Assembly: GCA_002344065.1 (NCBI GenBank)
Contig: DDTK01000011.1
Location: 186,001-250,000, forward strand
From: Flammeovirgaceae bacterium UBA2366
Lineage (GTDB): Bacteria; Bacteroidota; Bacteroidia; Cytophagales; Cyclobacteriaceae
Length of the DNA: 64,000 nt
Reading direction: 5' to 3'
Part shown: piece by piece, positions 55,781 to 64,000 of the stretch
Position numbering within the stretch: position 1 is the stretch's first letter
How the letters are laid out: every line of letters starts with the position of its first letter
The notes under the pieces: model-generated
The model's input: the letters and a program-made list of their open reading frames with translations, nothing else
What the model was told of the DNA's origin: nothing
Database searches by the model: none
Program-made: the position numbers and the translations under genes

Positions 55781-58300
55781 TTACTTTTTCTTCTTGTTTT
55801 TCTTTGTGTTGTTACCGGAAGCGGTTGTTTGTTCAACAGGCCTTTTTCCCAGTGAAACAAGATTTGCGAAAAGTTTGTACGCGCCCGGTACACCTTCAGG
55901 TAACTCACGAAAGAATGATAAACCGGTATAGACATAAAAACCCTCACCATATCTGGCGATAAGTAAACTTCCATCCTTGGGCTTCTCATCTTTATCGTTC
56001 ATCGAAAGCAGTGCTTCAAAATTTGAATCCCATGTATCGGGGAAATACAAACCGCGCTCTTGTACCCATCCGTCAAAGTCGGCTTTGGTAATTTTATTCG
56101 GAAAGTTTAAAGCCGGATGATCAGGCTTGAGAATCCTCACTTCAGCGTCTTCTTCAGCCACACGATCACGTGATATTTTTAGTGGATAAGGAGAATAGGT
56201 TGAACCTAAATCAAAATTAGTATTGTATTGAATCACCAGCGTACCGCCATTCTTCACATAATTCAAAAGCTCAGGCATCAGAAAGCGCAGACGCTCATTG
56301 GTATTAAATGCCCGGACACCCAACACAACAGCATTAAGTTTAGCCAGGTTTGCCGCGGTAACTTCTCCATTTTTAAGTTCTGTCACTTCATAACCCATAT
56401 TGCGTAAGGCCACTGGTATGTCATCACCTGCCCCCTTTATATACCCGATGGTGTTCCCTTCGTGTTTAATATCCACACGTACAAGCCGGGCTACTGCCTT
56501 AGGCAATAGCGTTTGAACAGGAATATGATCATACTGGATGGTCTGCAGCGCATAATCATATCCTTTGTTACCGATAGTCATAATGGCTCTGACCGTTCCG
56601 ATCATTTCGCGGGAAGCAGGGTAAATAGTAAAGGATTGCGCAAACTCTTCGCCACGCTTGTTTAATGATAAAGTAACTGATGATGGTTCCGATCGCCATC
56701 CTTCCGGAAGTTGCAGCGATAAATCTCCCTTAATCAAATCAGTTGATGCCTTTACCACCACATTGACCTGCCGGGGCGAGTTATCTTTAAAGATCAAGAC
56801 TTGATCAGTCAAATTCACAAACACTGGCGGCACTATTTCAAATGGCCGGTAAAGTTCACCTTTAACCGGATCGGTCCACTTATAAACAACCGGCACAGCG
56901 AATAAAAGTCTTTCACCATCGATAGCAACCTGAACATCAACCTGGACGGCCGGGTCATTTTCAGGTTTACCAATTAAGTATTTATCACTTACTGTAAAGC
57001 GACCAAGTTCATGTGGTTCACGTAACCAATACGGATCGGAATACAATTTTTCAGGATGGATAGTCTTCGCAGATTTGAATGTGAATGGTGCATTATTTTT
57101 TAGTGTGGCCGCAAAGGTTGTATCGAGTGTCAATGAGGACGATGCCAACCGTTGTACTACAACTTCAGTTTGCGAACGATTTATGATTTCATAGTTGAAA
57201 ACCACCCTTTGCCCGGGTGAAGCGTAGTAAGATGATGCCACCACTTCAACAAAAAGACCTGTGCAGTCTTTAATCAGTTGCTCTACTTCACGCAACTTTC
57301 TTTCCTTCCAAATCCCAGGTTCAACTTTATCAATGGCCTTACGGATTTGCAGTAGCAACGGAACTGACCGGAATGGTTTTTCAATATCAAACTCACGAAT
57401 AGCTTTTTCAACAAGCGGCTGAACAGCATTGCCGCCTTTCACCCGGCCCCATGAGGTATTCACGCCATCAAAAATATCAGCGGTTGCCGGAGCACCCTTA
57501 GCCAATTCAAAGAATTCCTGTGCATCTCCCCTTCTGCCTGAAGCACCAAACCCCTGGCTTTTATGCTGGCTGCGACTGGAGGCTGCGATCTCAGCATAGG
57601 AGGCACCCAGTAAAGCATTGTATCCGCCCACGTTAAGTGTAGTTACGCCCGGAGTATTCTCATCAATCGTATTACTGAAAAATCTACCCGTGTTAGTATA
57701 CACACGTATCGGTTTCCAAACCGGAAGAGTAGTTAATTGATCAGGGTAAGCCGTGGTTAACCCCGACAAATCAAAAGCCTCTTGCGCCAGCATAGCAGAA
57801 GCTGTGTGGTGGCCATGGCCGGCACGTTCATCGGGTGGGAATCGGGTTATAACAACATCAGGTTGAAATGCCCGGTAAATCCGAACTACATCAGAAAGTA
57901 TTTCATCTTTGTTCCATATCGCCAGCGTTTCATCCGCTGATTTAGAATAACCAAAATCGTTTGCACGGGTAAAAAATTGTTCACCGCCATCAATTTTTCG
58001 GGCAGTGATAAGTTCCTGGGTGCGGATCAATCCCAATTGGTCACGTATTTCAGGGCCAATCAAATTCTGTCCCCCATCGCCACGCGTCATAGAAAGATAA
58101 GCCGTAGCAGCCAACCGTTCGCTGGCAAGCCAGGCAATAACCCGCGTATTTTCATCATCCGGATGTGCAGCCACGTACAGAGCTGAGCCAAGAAAATTGA
58201 GCTTTTTTAACGAGAGCTTAATTTGAGAAGCACTGGGTTGATGAGGCTGTGAAAAAAGTATAGCAGGAATACTAAATAACAGAAAAACTAAGCTTTTCAT
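55781..58300 (-). CDS. PIG-L family deacetylase, large exported type
   Basis: ATG 58300 gives 839 aa with signal peptide MKSLVFLLFSIPAILFSQ; a start 21 codons upstream would destroy it. The PIG-L/LmbE domain (residues ~30-330) has the zinc motif AAHPDDENTRVIAWLA and the second-site His pair in GHGHHTASAMLAQ. The C-terminal ~480 residues include beta-sandwich segments (NVVVKASTDLIKGDLSLQLP) and a flavodoxin- or ThuA-like domain (YVKNGGTLVIQYNTNFDLGS). It probably removes acetyl groups from GlcNAc-type sugars in the periplasm. Substrate unknown. Confidence 0.85.
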   Translation of the reverse strand: MKSLVFLLFSIPAILFSQPHQPSASQIKLSLKKLNFLGSALYVAAHPDDENTRVIAWLASERLAATAYLSMTRGDGGQNLIGPEIRDQLGLIRTQELITARKIDGGEQFFTRANDFGYSKSADETLAIWNKDEILSDVVRIYRAFQPDVVITRFPPDERAGHGHHTASAMLAQEAFDLSGLTTAYPDQLTTLPVWKPIRVYTNTGRFFSNTIDENTPGVTTLNVGGYNALLGASYAEIAASSRSQHKSQGFGASGRRGDAQEFFELAKGAPATADIFDGVNTSWGRVKGGNAVQPLVEKAIREFDIEKPFRSVPLLLQIRKAIDKVEPGIWKERKLREVEQLIKDCTGLFVEVVASSYYASPGQRVVFNYEIINRSQTEVVVQRLASSSLTLDTTFAATLKNNAPFTFKSAKTIHPEKLYSDPYWLREPHELGRFTVSDKYLIGKPENDPAVQVDVQVAIDGERLLFAVPVVYKWTDPVKGELYRPFEIVPPVFVNLTDQVLIFKDNSPRQVNVVVKASTDLIKGDLSLQLPEGWRSEPSSVTLSLNKRGEEFAQSFTIYPASREMIGTVRAIMTIGNKGYDYALQTIQYDHIPVQTLLPKAVARLVRVDIKHEGNTIGYIKGAGDDIPVALRNMGYEVTELKNGEVTAANLAKLNAVVLGVRAFNTNERLRFLMPELLNYVKNGGTLVIQYNTNFDLGSTYSPYPLKISRDRVAEEDAEVRILKPDHPALNFPNKITKADFDGWVQERGLYFPDTWDSNFEALLSMNDKDEKPKDGSLLIARYGEGFYVYTGLSFFRELPEGVPGAYKLFANLVSLGKRPVEQTTASGNNTKKNKKKK

Positions 58301-58419
58301 GCGAAGAAATTTTGCGCTAATAAACGGATAAAAGTTGAGTAAGATTACCGAATTCCTGGCCACTTACACGATTAGTTCAATAAGCGGTTGAGTGGTATGA
58401 TGACTGTACCCTGACTGAC

Positions 58420-58890
58420 CTATAGCCTGCCACGTTTTTGGCCATTAACAAAATAGTCACCGTTTGGATCAATCGTTATTACAATGCGGTTAATATCCTT
58501 CTTGTCAGCATTCATAAAATAGATAATGTGCTCGTACCCGGATATCTTGTCCTTGGCGTCATCCGTAAAGCCAACTTCAATTTTAAACTCTTTATCCAGC
58601 TCAATCTTTTTGTTGTTGATTGTATTTTTTCCATCACGAAGTACACGCATGCGGATCTCACCTTGGTTCACATGCTTTACATTAACATATAATATAAGAT
58701 AGGGAAGTTGATTGGTGCTGTTACGCTTCTGATATTCAGCCATAGTTTCTGATACATTGACCGTATTGGAAGCCGATTGAGGTCGTAGTTTAAATTTTAA
58801 GTCCATCCGAATAGAGAACTCGTCATCCGGTTTATAGGGAATATCCTGATACAGCAAGATAATTGAAACAAAAAGTAATAGTTTGCTCAT
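58420..58890 (-). CDS. Exported protein of unknown function
   Basis: The 156-aa protein has a short N-terminal hydrophobic stretch (LLLFVSIILLYQDIPYKPDD) that may be a signal peptide or anchor. It then shows a strand-rich body (LPYLILYVNVKHVNQGEIRM, KIELDKEFKIEVGFTDDAKD, IVITIDPNGDYFVNGQKRG). No family is recognised. It follows the HerA-like ATPase gene by 9 bp on the same strand, which suggests joint transcription, but no shared role is evident. Confidence 0.6.
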   Translation of the reverse strand: MSKLLLFVSIILLYQDIPYKPDDEFSIRMDLKFKLRPQSASNTVNVSETMAEYQKRNSTNQLPYLILYVNVKHVNQGEIRMRVLRDGKNTINNKKIELDKEFKIEVGFTDDAKDKISGYEHIIYFMNADKKDINRIVITIDPNGDYFVNGQKRGRL

Positions 58891-58899
58891 AGCGCTATT

Positions 58900-60477
58900 T
58901 TAAAATATACCTCTTCGCGACTTTCGGGAAGTTGTGCCAAAAAGAACCCCAAAAACACCACGTACCAACTCACGTCCTATTTGCTTTGCCATTGGGCTGC
59001 CTACTACCTTATCCATGGTTGACTTTTCTTTTCGGGGTGCGCGAGGAGTTGAAGTGCGTGTTGTGGAGGTCTGCCTGGGCCGTGGAGCAGGAACTGGTAT
59101 TTCCCTGCTGGTGTTTTGCGCTTCATACTGCTTCATTCGTGCTTCCAACAATTCATGTGCACTTTGCGGATCAATGGTGTCCTTATACTTTTTATACAAA
59201 TTGGAAGCACTCAGAAGTTGCTGATATTCCTGTTCAGATAATGGTCCCATAACAGAAGCCGGAGGTGCCAGGTGAGTAACAACAGTCTCTGTAGGAATAC
59301 CCTTATCATTCAACACGGTGATAAAAGCCTGCCCTATACCCAACTGGGTAAATTGTTGCTCCATATCGTAAAAGGATGAGCGTGGAAACGTATTGATTGT
59401 TTCCCTGAGTGCTTTTACATCGTTAGGCGTAAATGATCGTATGACATGATGAATGCGATTTCCCAACTGAGAAAGTACGTTTTGCGGCACATCCTGGGTT
59501 AACTGCGTACAGAAAAAAATACCGACACCTTTGGAGCGGATTAGTCGAATGATCTGATCAATCTGATCGAGAAATGCCTTTGGAGCATCTTTAAATAATA
59601 AATGGGCTTCATCCAGAAAAAAAACGAGTTTAGGCTTATCCAAATCGCCTGCCTCTGGCAAACTTTGATAAATTTCGGCTAACAACGCCAGCATAAAAGT
59701 TGAGAAGACTGCAGGCTGATGCTGAATATCGGATACGTTTAACAGACTAATAACCCCTCTTCCATCTACCTTTTCGAAGAGATCATCAATTTCAAAGGAA
59801 CGTTCACCAAAAATATGATCAACCCCTTGCTGCTCCAGGGCTACAATTTTCCTCAAAATAGTTCCGGCTGATGAACCGCCTATTTTTCCATAATCACTTT
59901 TAATTTCATCGGCACCCGGACCTTCCGTTAAATAATTCAATACCTTCTTTAAATCTTTAAAATCTACAATGGGCAACCCATGATCATCGGCATATTTAAA
60001 AAGCATGGTGAGCACACCGGTCTGTGTGTCGTTCAACTCGAGGATTTTACTGAGTAAAATGGGACCAAATTCAGTAACCGTTGCACGCATTTGTGCCCCT
60101 AATTTTCCAGTGAGTGAATAAATTTCGACAGGAAAAGCTGAGGGTGTATAGGTTGTGCCAATTGCGGTGGCACGCTCAGTAAGTTTATCGTTAGGTACAG
60201 CTTCCTTTGCCAATCCGGAAATATCGCCCTTCATATCCGGCATAAAAACTGAAACTCCTGCTGATGATAATTGTTCAGCGATTAACTGTAGTGTTCTTGT
60301 TTTTCCAGATCCTGTTGCTCCGGTTACCAGACCATGCCGGGTCATCATGCGCAATGATAAATTAACAGTAGCTTCAGGAAGAATTTGCTGTTTCAAAACG
60401 CCCGCCCCAAGGAATATCTTAGGGCCGGAAAACCCATACGAGTTTTTAATAGCTTCAATAAATGAGGTTCGTTCCAT
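58900..60477 (-). CDS. HerA-like / DUF853 ATPase
   Basis: ATG 60477 gives 525 aa. The P-loop ATPase has Walker A GATGSGKTRTLQ (residues ~55), Walker B KLVFFLDEAHLLF, an arginine-finger region (LGNRIHHVIRSF), and SLLNVSDIQHQPAVFSTFML. The layout matches the DUF853/YjgR group of HerA-like helicase or translocase proteins. The C-terminal ~100 residues are a Pro/Arg/Thr-rich tail (PAPRPRQTSTTRTS) ending SRKSRRG, likely disordered and nucleic-acid binding. The biological role of this group is poorly known. Confidence 0.85.
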   Translation of the reverse strand: MERTSFIEAIKNSYGFSGPKIFLGAGVLKQQILPEATVNLSLRMMTRHGLVTGATGSGKTRTLQLIAEQLSSAGVSVFMPDMKGDISGLAKEAVPNDKLTERATAIGTTYTPSAFPVEIYSLTGKLGAQMRATVTEFGPILLSKILELNDTQTGVLTMLFKYADDHGLPIVDFKDLKKVLNYLTEGPGADEIKSDYGKIGGSSAGTILRKIVALEQQGVDHIFGERSFEIDDLFEKVDGRGVISLLNVSDIQHQPAVFSTFMLALLAEIYQSLPEAGDLDKPKLVFFLDEAHLLFKDAPKAFLDQIDQIIRLIRSKGVGIFFCTQLTQDVPQNVLSQLGNRIHHVIRSFTPNDVKALRETINTFPRSSFYDMEQQFTQLGIGQAFITVLNDKGIPTETVVTHLAPPASVMGPLSEQEYQQLLSASNLYKKYKDTIDPQSAHELLEARMKQYEAQNTSREIPVPAPRPRQTSTTRTSTPRAPRKEKSTMDKVVGSPMAKQIGRELVRGVFGVLFGTTSRKSRRGIF

Positions 60478-60605
60478 AATTAATTTGAAAGGATAGGAAA
60501 GATAATACAAATGTCAGTAGATTTCCGAACACCAAAACTATATTCTTCGGATTCTAAAATCCCTTAAAATTTATTTAATTAGTTTCAACATTATAACCAA
60601 CTACC

Positions 60606-62156
60606 ATGCGGTTAAGTTTACTAATCACTCTCTTGCTCATTGCCGGTTGCAAACAATCAACCGATTCTAAACAAACCCTTGCAAAACCTATGATGAACGA
60701 AAAACACAGACCTCAATTTCACTTTACTCCTGCAGCCAATTGGATGAACGACCCCAATGGTATGGTCTATCATAATGGTGAGTATCACCTATTCTATCAA
60801 TACTATCCGGATGGAAATGTGTGGGGGCCTATGCATTGGGGGCATGCTGTAACCAAAGACCTTATTCGTTGGGAGCATTTGCCTATTGCACTCTACCCCG
60901 ATTCGCTCGGTTATATTTTCTCCGGCAGTGCCGTGGTTGATCATAAAAACACTTCCGGATTTGGAACGCTTGATAATCCCCCCTTGGTATCGATTTATAC
61001 GTACCATGACCCTGAACAGGAGAAGGCAGGTCGTATAGATTACCAAACACAAGGCATTGCTTATAGTCTTGATCATGGACGAACATGGACGAAATACGAT
61101 AAGAATCCTGTACTCAAAAATCCAGGCATTAAAGACTTTCGCGACCCCAAAGTTTTCTGGCATGAAGGAACGCAAGCATGGATCATGATACTGGCCGTAT
61201 TGGATCATGTACAACTCTTTAACTCAACTGATCTGAAGCAATGGAAAAAAATAAGTGAGTTTGGAACCGATCAGGGAAGTCATGGTGGTGTTTGGGAATG
61301 TCCTGATTTGTTTCCCCTTTCCGTTGACGGAAAAGAAAAGTGGGTGATGCTGGTGAGCCTGAATAATGGCGCACCAAATGGTGGTAGCGGAACACAATAT
61401 TTTATAGGCTCATTCGATGGTATTAATTTCATTAACGAAAATCCAAAAGATAAAATTCTGTGGATCGATTACGGCAAAGACAACTATGCAGGCGTTACCT
61501 GGTCGGATGTTCCCAAAGAAGATGGAAGGAGATTGTTCATTGGATGGATGAGCAACTGGAATTACGCCAATGTGGTACCCACTACCGTTTGGCGTAGTGC
61601 CATGACTACCCCGCGTGAATTAAAGCTTATAAATACTGCTGCCGGATCAAGACTAATCTCCATTCCTGTTACTGAAATTAAATCGCTATACGGCAAGCAG
61701 GCACAGCAGGAAGCGCAAATTATTACAGCATCACTTGACTTAACCTCTGAGATAACACGTGATAGTCAGTATGAATTAATGATCGATTTCAATACGCAAA
61801 CTAACCAGAGATTTTCCATTGAACTCTCCAATGCAGTAAACGAAAAGCTTGTTGTTACCTATACCCCTGTTGACAACACACTAAGTGTTGATCGAACCAT
61901 GGCCGGTAAACATGATTTCTCCAGCGATTTTGGTGGTGTTCATTCGGTTCAAAGAGAAATACAAAGCGGCATTTCATCGCTTCGTTTAATAGTAGATTGT
62001 TCGTCCATTGAGGTCTTTGCTGACGATGGACTTACCGTTATCACTGAACTGGTATTTCCCAGTGAAGTTTTCGGTAATCTTAAGCTTCATGCTGCTGAAA
62101 ATGAAACATTAAAAATCAACAGAATAACCATTACTGAATTGAAGAGGATTTGGTAG
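60606..62156 (+). CDS. Glycoside hydrolase family 32 fructan or sucrose hydrolase
   Basis: The 516-aa lipoprotein (lipobox LIAGC, Cys15) has all GH32 motifs: nucleophile in WMNDPNG (D49), transition-state Asp in FRDPKVFW, and acid/base Glu in ECPDLFPL. The C-terminal beta-sandwich is present (SIEVFADDGLTVITELVFPS). It resembles exo-levanases and fructofuranosidases (SacC type) that release fructose outside the cytoplasm. No SusC/SusD pair or fructokinase is next to it, so its locus is isolated. Its last 26 bp overlap the convergent CHAD gene. Confidence 0.93.
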   Translation: MRLSLLITLLLIAGCKQSTDSKQTLAKPMMNEKHRPQFHFTPAANWMNDPNGMVYHNGEYHLFYQYYPDGNVWGPMHWGHAVTKDLIRWEHLPIALYPDSLGYIFSGSAVVDHKNTSGFGTLDNPPLVSIYTYHDPEQEKAGRIDYQTQGIAYSLDHGRTWTKYDKNPVLKNPGIKDFRDPKVFWHEGTQAWIMILAVLDHVQLFNSTDLKQWKKISEFGTDQGSHGGVWECPDLFPLSVDGKEKWVMLVSLNNGAPNGGSGTQYFIGSFDGINFINENPKDKILWIDYGKDNYAGVTWSDVPKEDGRRLFIGWMSNWNYANVVPTTVWRSAMTTPRELKLINTAAGSRLISIPVTEIKSLYGKQAQQEAQIITASLDLTSEITRDSQYELMIDFNTQTNQRFSIELSNAVNEKLVVTYTPVDNTLSVDRTMAGKHDFSSDFGGVHSVQREIQSGISSLRLIVDCSSIEVFADDGLTVITELVFPSEVFGNLKLHAAENETLKINRITITELKRIW

Positions 62157-62913
62157 TCCTGATTAATTGAGATCGTAGTCCATTTATTTTTAGTCGTTCG
62201 CGGTGCTTCTGTTTAATCAAATTCTTGCCTGCTGGTTTTTGATGAATCCGCTTATGCTGCAGCATTACCACCTCCAGGTCATGCCAATCGCCAATGGCGT
62301 CCTCCAATGTAGAAGCCACCTTTAGATTACAAAAGTGGTTTATCGATCGCTTAAATTCAGGTGAAAACTCAGCACTATACAATATCCCCTTCAATGTCTT
62401 TCGGCTCTTGTGCAAGTTGTAATCCACTAGCTTAGTGCTGAACCAGCGTTCTAAATGTTGCTCCAAATCATAGAGATATTGGGCAGAACTGACGGAACAC
62501 CTCGATAATTCTTTGGTGATCTTCAGGTACGAGTGAACTATTTCAGGAAGATAAAGTATAGCTGCCTGAGGCCATTTTTTTATTAACCTCCCCTCCTTTG
62601 TTCTTAAGGACTTGAAAATGGCTTTATCAGTATATTCATCAGCATATTTCCGTAATAAATAAACCAGGATATGATTTTCACGAATACGCCCTGCATACCT
62701 AAACAATTTTGTATAGGGTTTAAAACTTCGTTGAGACTTAGACTTACCATATCTCTTTAAAAAGTTTCCTATAAACCTGATTCGCTTTAGACTTATTCTT
62801 AGCTGATGAAAGTTTTCAGGCGATGGATCATCCAGTGTATTGGTAGCGCAGATTATCACATGGCGATAGTGATCACTGAAGTAGTTATGTGCTGATTGTG
62901 CCAAATTATTCAT
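62131..62913 (-). CDS. CHAD domain protein
   Basis: The 260-aa helical protein shows the CHAD pattern of conserved His and basic residues: FHQLRISLKRIRFIGNFLKR near residue 40, DYNLHKSRKTLKGILYSAEF, and IGDWHDLEVVMLQHKRIHQK. CHAD domains bind polyphosphate, and the basic surface here fits. The second half is cut short compared with fused CYTH-CHAD proteins; here CHAD stands alone. It is divergent from a glutamate-cysteine ligase gene with 124 bp between starts. Confidence 0.85.
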   Translation of the reverse strand: MNNLAQSAHNYFSDHYRHVIICATNTLDDPSPENFHQLRISLKRIRFIGNFLKRYGKSKSQRSFKPYTKLFRYAGRIRENHILVYLLRKYADEYTDKAIFKSLRTKEGRLIKKWPQAAILYLPEIVHSYLKITKELSRCSVSSAQYLYDLEQHLERWFSTKLVDYNLHKSRKTLKGILYSAEFSPEFKRSINHFCNLKVASTLEDAIGDWHDLEVVMLQHKRIHQKPAGKNLIKQKHRERLKINGLRSQLIRTTKSSSIQ

Positions 62914-63037
62914 GACGTGGTATGCTACTCATAAATACCGTTCGAGGCTATGATATTCATCATCTTAACTGGATTTAAAAGTCATTTCTATACCTGAACA
63001 CTCCCCCTATATTCCAGCCACTATTGCTTTTACCATC

Positions 63038-64000
63038 ATGGGCGAACAACGTATCAGTATTGCTGAGCATTCAGAAGAGCGAAAAGCTTTTCTAAAGCAT
63101 CTCCTGCACGATGTTCAGGCCCTTGATATTATGATTGACCAAGGATTACTGGAAACTGGAGTGAGTAGAATTGGCGCAGAACAGGAATTTTTCATAGTAG
63201 ATAAGCACCATAAGCCCTCACGAAATGGTCCGGAAATTCTAGCCCAACTTAACGATCCGCATTTCACCACCGAACTGGCACGCTATAACCTTGAAATCAA
63301 TCTTGATCCTACGCTGCTTGGCGGAAAATGCTTCAGTGAAACCGAACTGGAATTACGAACATTACTTCGAAAAGCCGATGCCATAGCCAATACTTTTGAT
63401 GACACCATCATTCTAACCGGTATTTTGCCATCTATCGATTTACGTGCTGTTGAGATTGACTATCTAACCCCAAACCCCAGGTACCATGCCTTAGGTGAAA
63501 TTGTAAAACGATTACGTGGTCAGGACTTTGAATTAAATATCAACGGTGTAGATGAACTGCTACTGGCCCATACCAACATTTTATTTGAAGCTTGCAACAC
63601 CAGCTTCCAGGTACATCTTCAACTGGACGCAAAAGAATTTGTGGCTGCCTATAACTGGGCACAGGCCATTGCCGGTCCGGTGTTGGCCATTGCCACTAAT
63701 TCCCCACTACTGTTTGGACGTGAACTTTGGGCAGAAACCCGGATCACATTATTCCAACAAAGTGTAGACATGCGCAGACGTCAGCAGCACCTGCGCGAAA
63801 AACAGCAACGCGTTTCATTTGGCAACAAGTGGATAAAAAATGTAACCGAAGTTTACAAAGATGATATTTCCCGATACCCCCTTATCTTCATGTCGGACAT
63901 TGAAAGGGATTCGTTAGAGGAATTAAATGCAGGGAGGTTGCCGGGTTTAAAAGCTTTGCGAATCCACAATGGAACCATTTGGAAATGGAACCGGCCCTGC
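63038..64000 (+). CDS. Glutamate-cysteine ligase family (GCS2) protein, 3' end outside the window
   Basis: ATG 63038 opens a frame that is still open at the right edge (321 codons), so it is 3' truncated. Recognisable parts are SRIGAEQEFFIVDKHHKPSR (substrate and metal Glu), LARYNLEINLDPTLLGGKCF, FQVHLQLDAKEFVAAYNWAQ, and NSPLLFGRELWAETRITLFQ, all typical of GCS2-type ligases. It may join glutamate and cysteine, or act on a related substrate. In Bacteroidota this group often carries extra C-terminal domains, which cannot be seen here. Confidence 0.85.
   Translation, partial: MGEQRISIAEHSEERKAFLKHLLHDVQALDIMIDQGLLETGVSRIGAEQEFFIVDKHHKPSRNGPEILAQLNDPHFTTELARYNLEINLDPTLLGGKCFSETELELRTLLRKADAIANTFDDTIILTGILPSIDLRAVEIDYLTPNPRYHALGEIVKRLRGQDFELNINGVDELLLAHTNILFEACNTSFQVHLQLDAKEFVAAYNWAQAIAGPVLAIATNSPLLFGRELWAETRITLFQQSVDMRRRQQHLREKQQRVSFGNKWIKNVTEVYKDDISRYPLIFMSDIERDSLEELNAGRLPGLKALRIHNGTIWKWNRPC

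Noticed and set aside
1..64000. Prophage, integrative element or intact insertion sequence
   Set aside because: No integrase, transposase, relaxase or phage structural gene was recognised, and gene content is of chromosomal type throughout.

Overview
The window reads as chromosomal DNA of a Bacteroidota, most likely a Cytophagales-type organism. Three things point there. The promoters are of the TTTG / TAnnTTTG type (clearest at the tRNA-Asp gene). Shine-Dalgarno sites are mostly absent. The gene families are typical of that group (DUF5777, DUF2911, DUF3667, PorT-like barrels, PD40-OmpA proteins, a long-form urocanase, SulP/carbonic anhydrase pairs). No rRNA, CRISPR array, prophage or intact insertion sequence was found. 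Assignment to order is inference.

Layout. 1-2.9 kb: tail of an OB-fold protein, then a co-directional set of two haem-c lipoproteins, a YceI protein and a DUF5777 barrel. 2.9-7.6 kb: a ClsB-like phospholipase D, a small stress-type cluster around two FNR/CRP-like boxes, a palindromic repeat, HEAT, DUF3667 and TPR proteins. 7.7-19.8 kb: the two NHEJ genes (ku, and ligD ordered POL-PE-LIG) separated by a porin, an AarF/TetR pair, a TPR lipidation-free exported protein and a hydrolase; then an MHS transporter, DUF4184, an HDAC-like deacetylase and a His-tailed lipoprotein. 19.9-30.1 kb: a TerB-ABCG fusion, a LolA-like protein, a large BNR-propeller protein, the Prc protease and a zinc-ribbon membrane protein.

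30.2-36.3 kb is the most unusual part. It holds a 48-aa conserved mini-gene, an operator-rich gap before two unknown coupled genes, a MazG-like hydrolase, and two consecutive SulP transporter/beta-carbonic anhydrase pairs. In the first pair the anhydrase is complete (C42, D44, R46, H98, C101). In the second the partner is in perfect register but has S42, L46 and Y98, so it should be catalytically dead. The second SulP gene is preceded by an unlisted 22-codon reading frame with three consecutive Cys codons. Its start lies in a terminator-like hairpin and its stop overlaps the SulP start: a candidate cysteine-responsive attenuator.

36.3-64 kb: tyrS, two outer-membrane barrels, an MBL-patatin-hutU operon, accA, tRNA-Asp, dps, a TetR regulator, gamma-glutamyltranspeptidase, a compound palindromic repeat, PD40-OmpA, an alkyladenine glycosylase, DUF2911, a GMC oxidoreductase, a ParE-type toxin-antitoxin pair, a sodium:solute symporter with a 38-aa single-helix partner, PIG-L deacetylase, a HerA-like ATPase, a GH32 fructan hydrolase, a CHAD protein and the start of a GCS2 glutamate-cysteine ligase that runs off the right edge.
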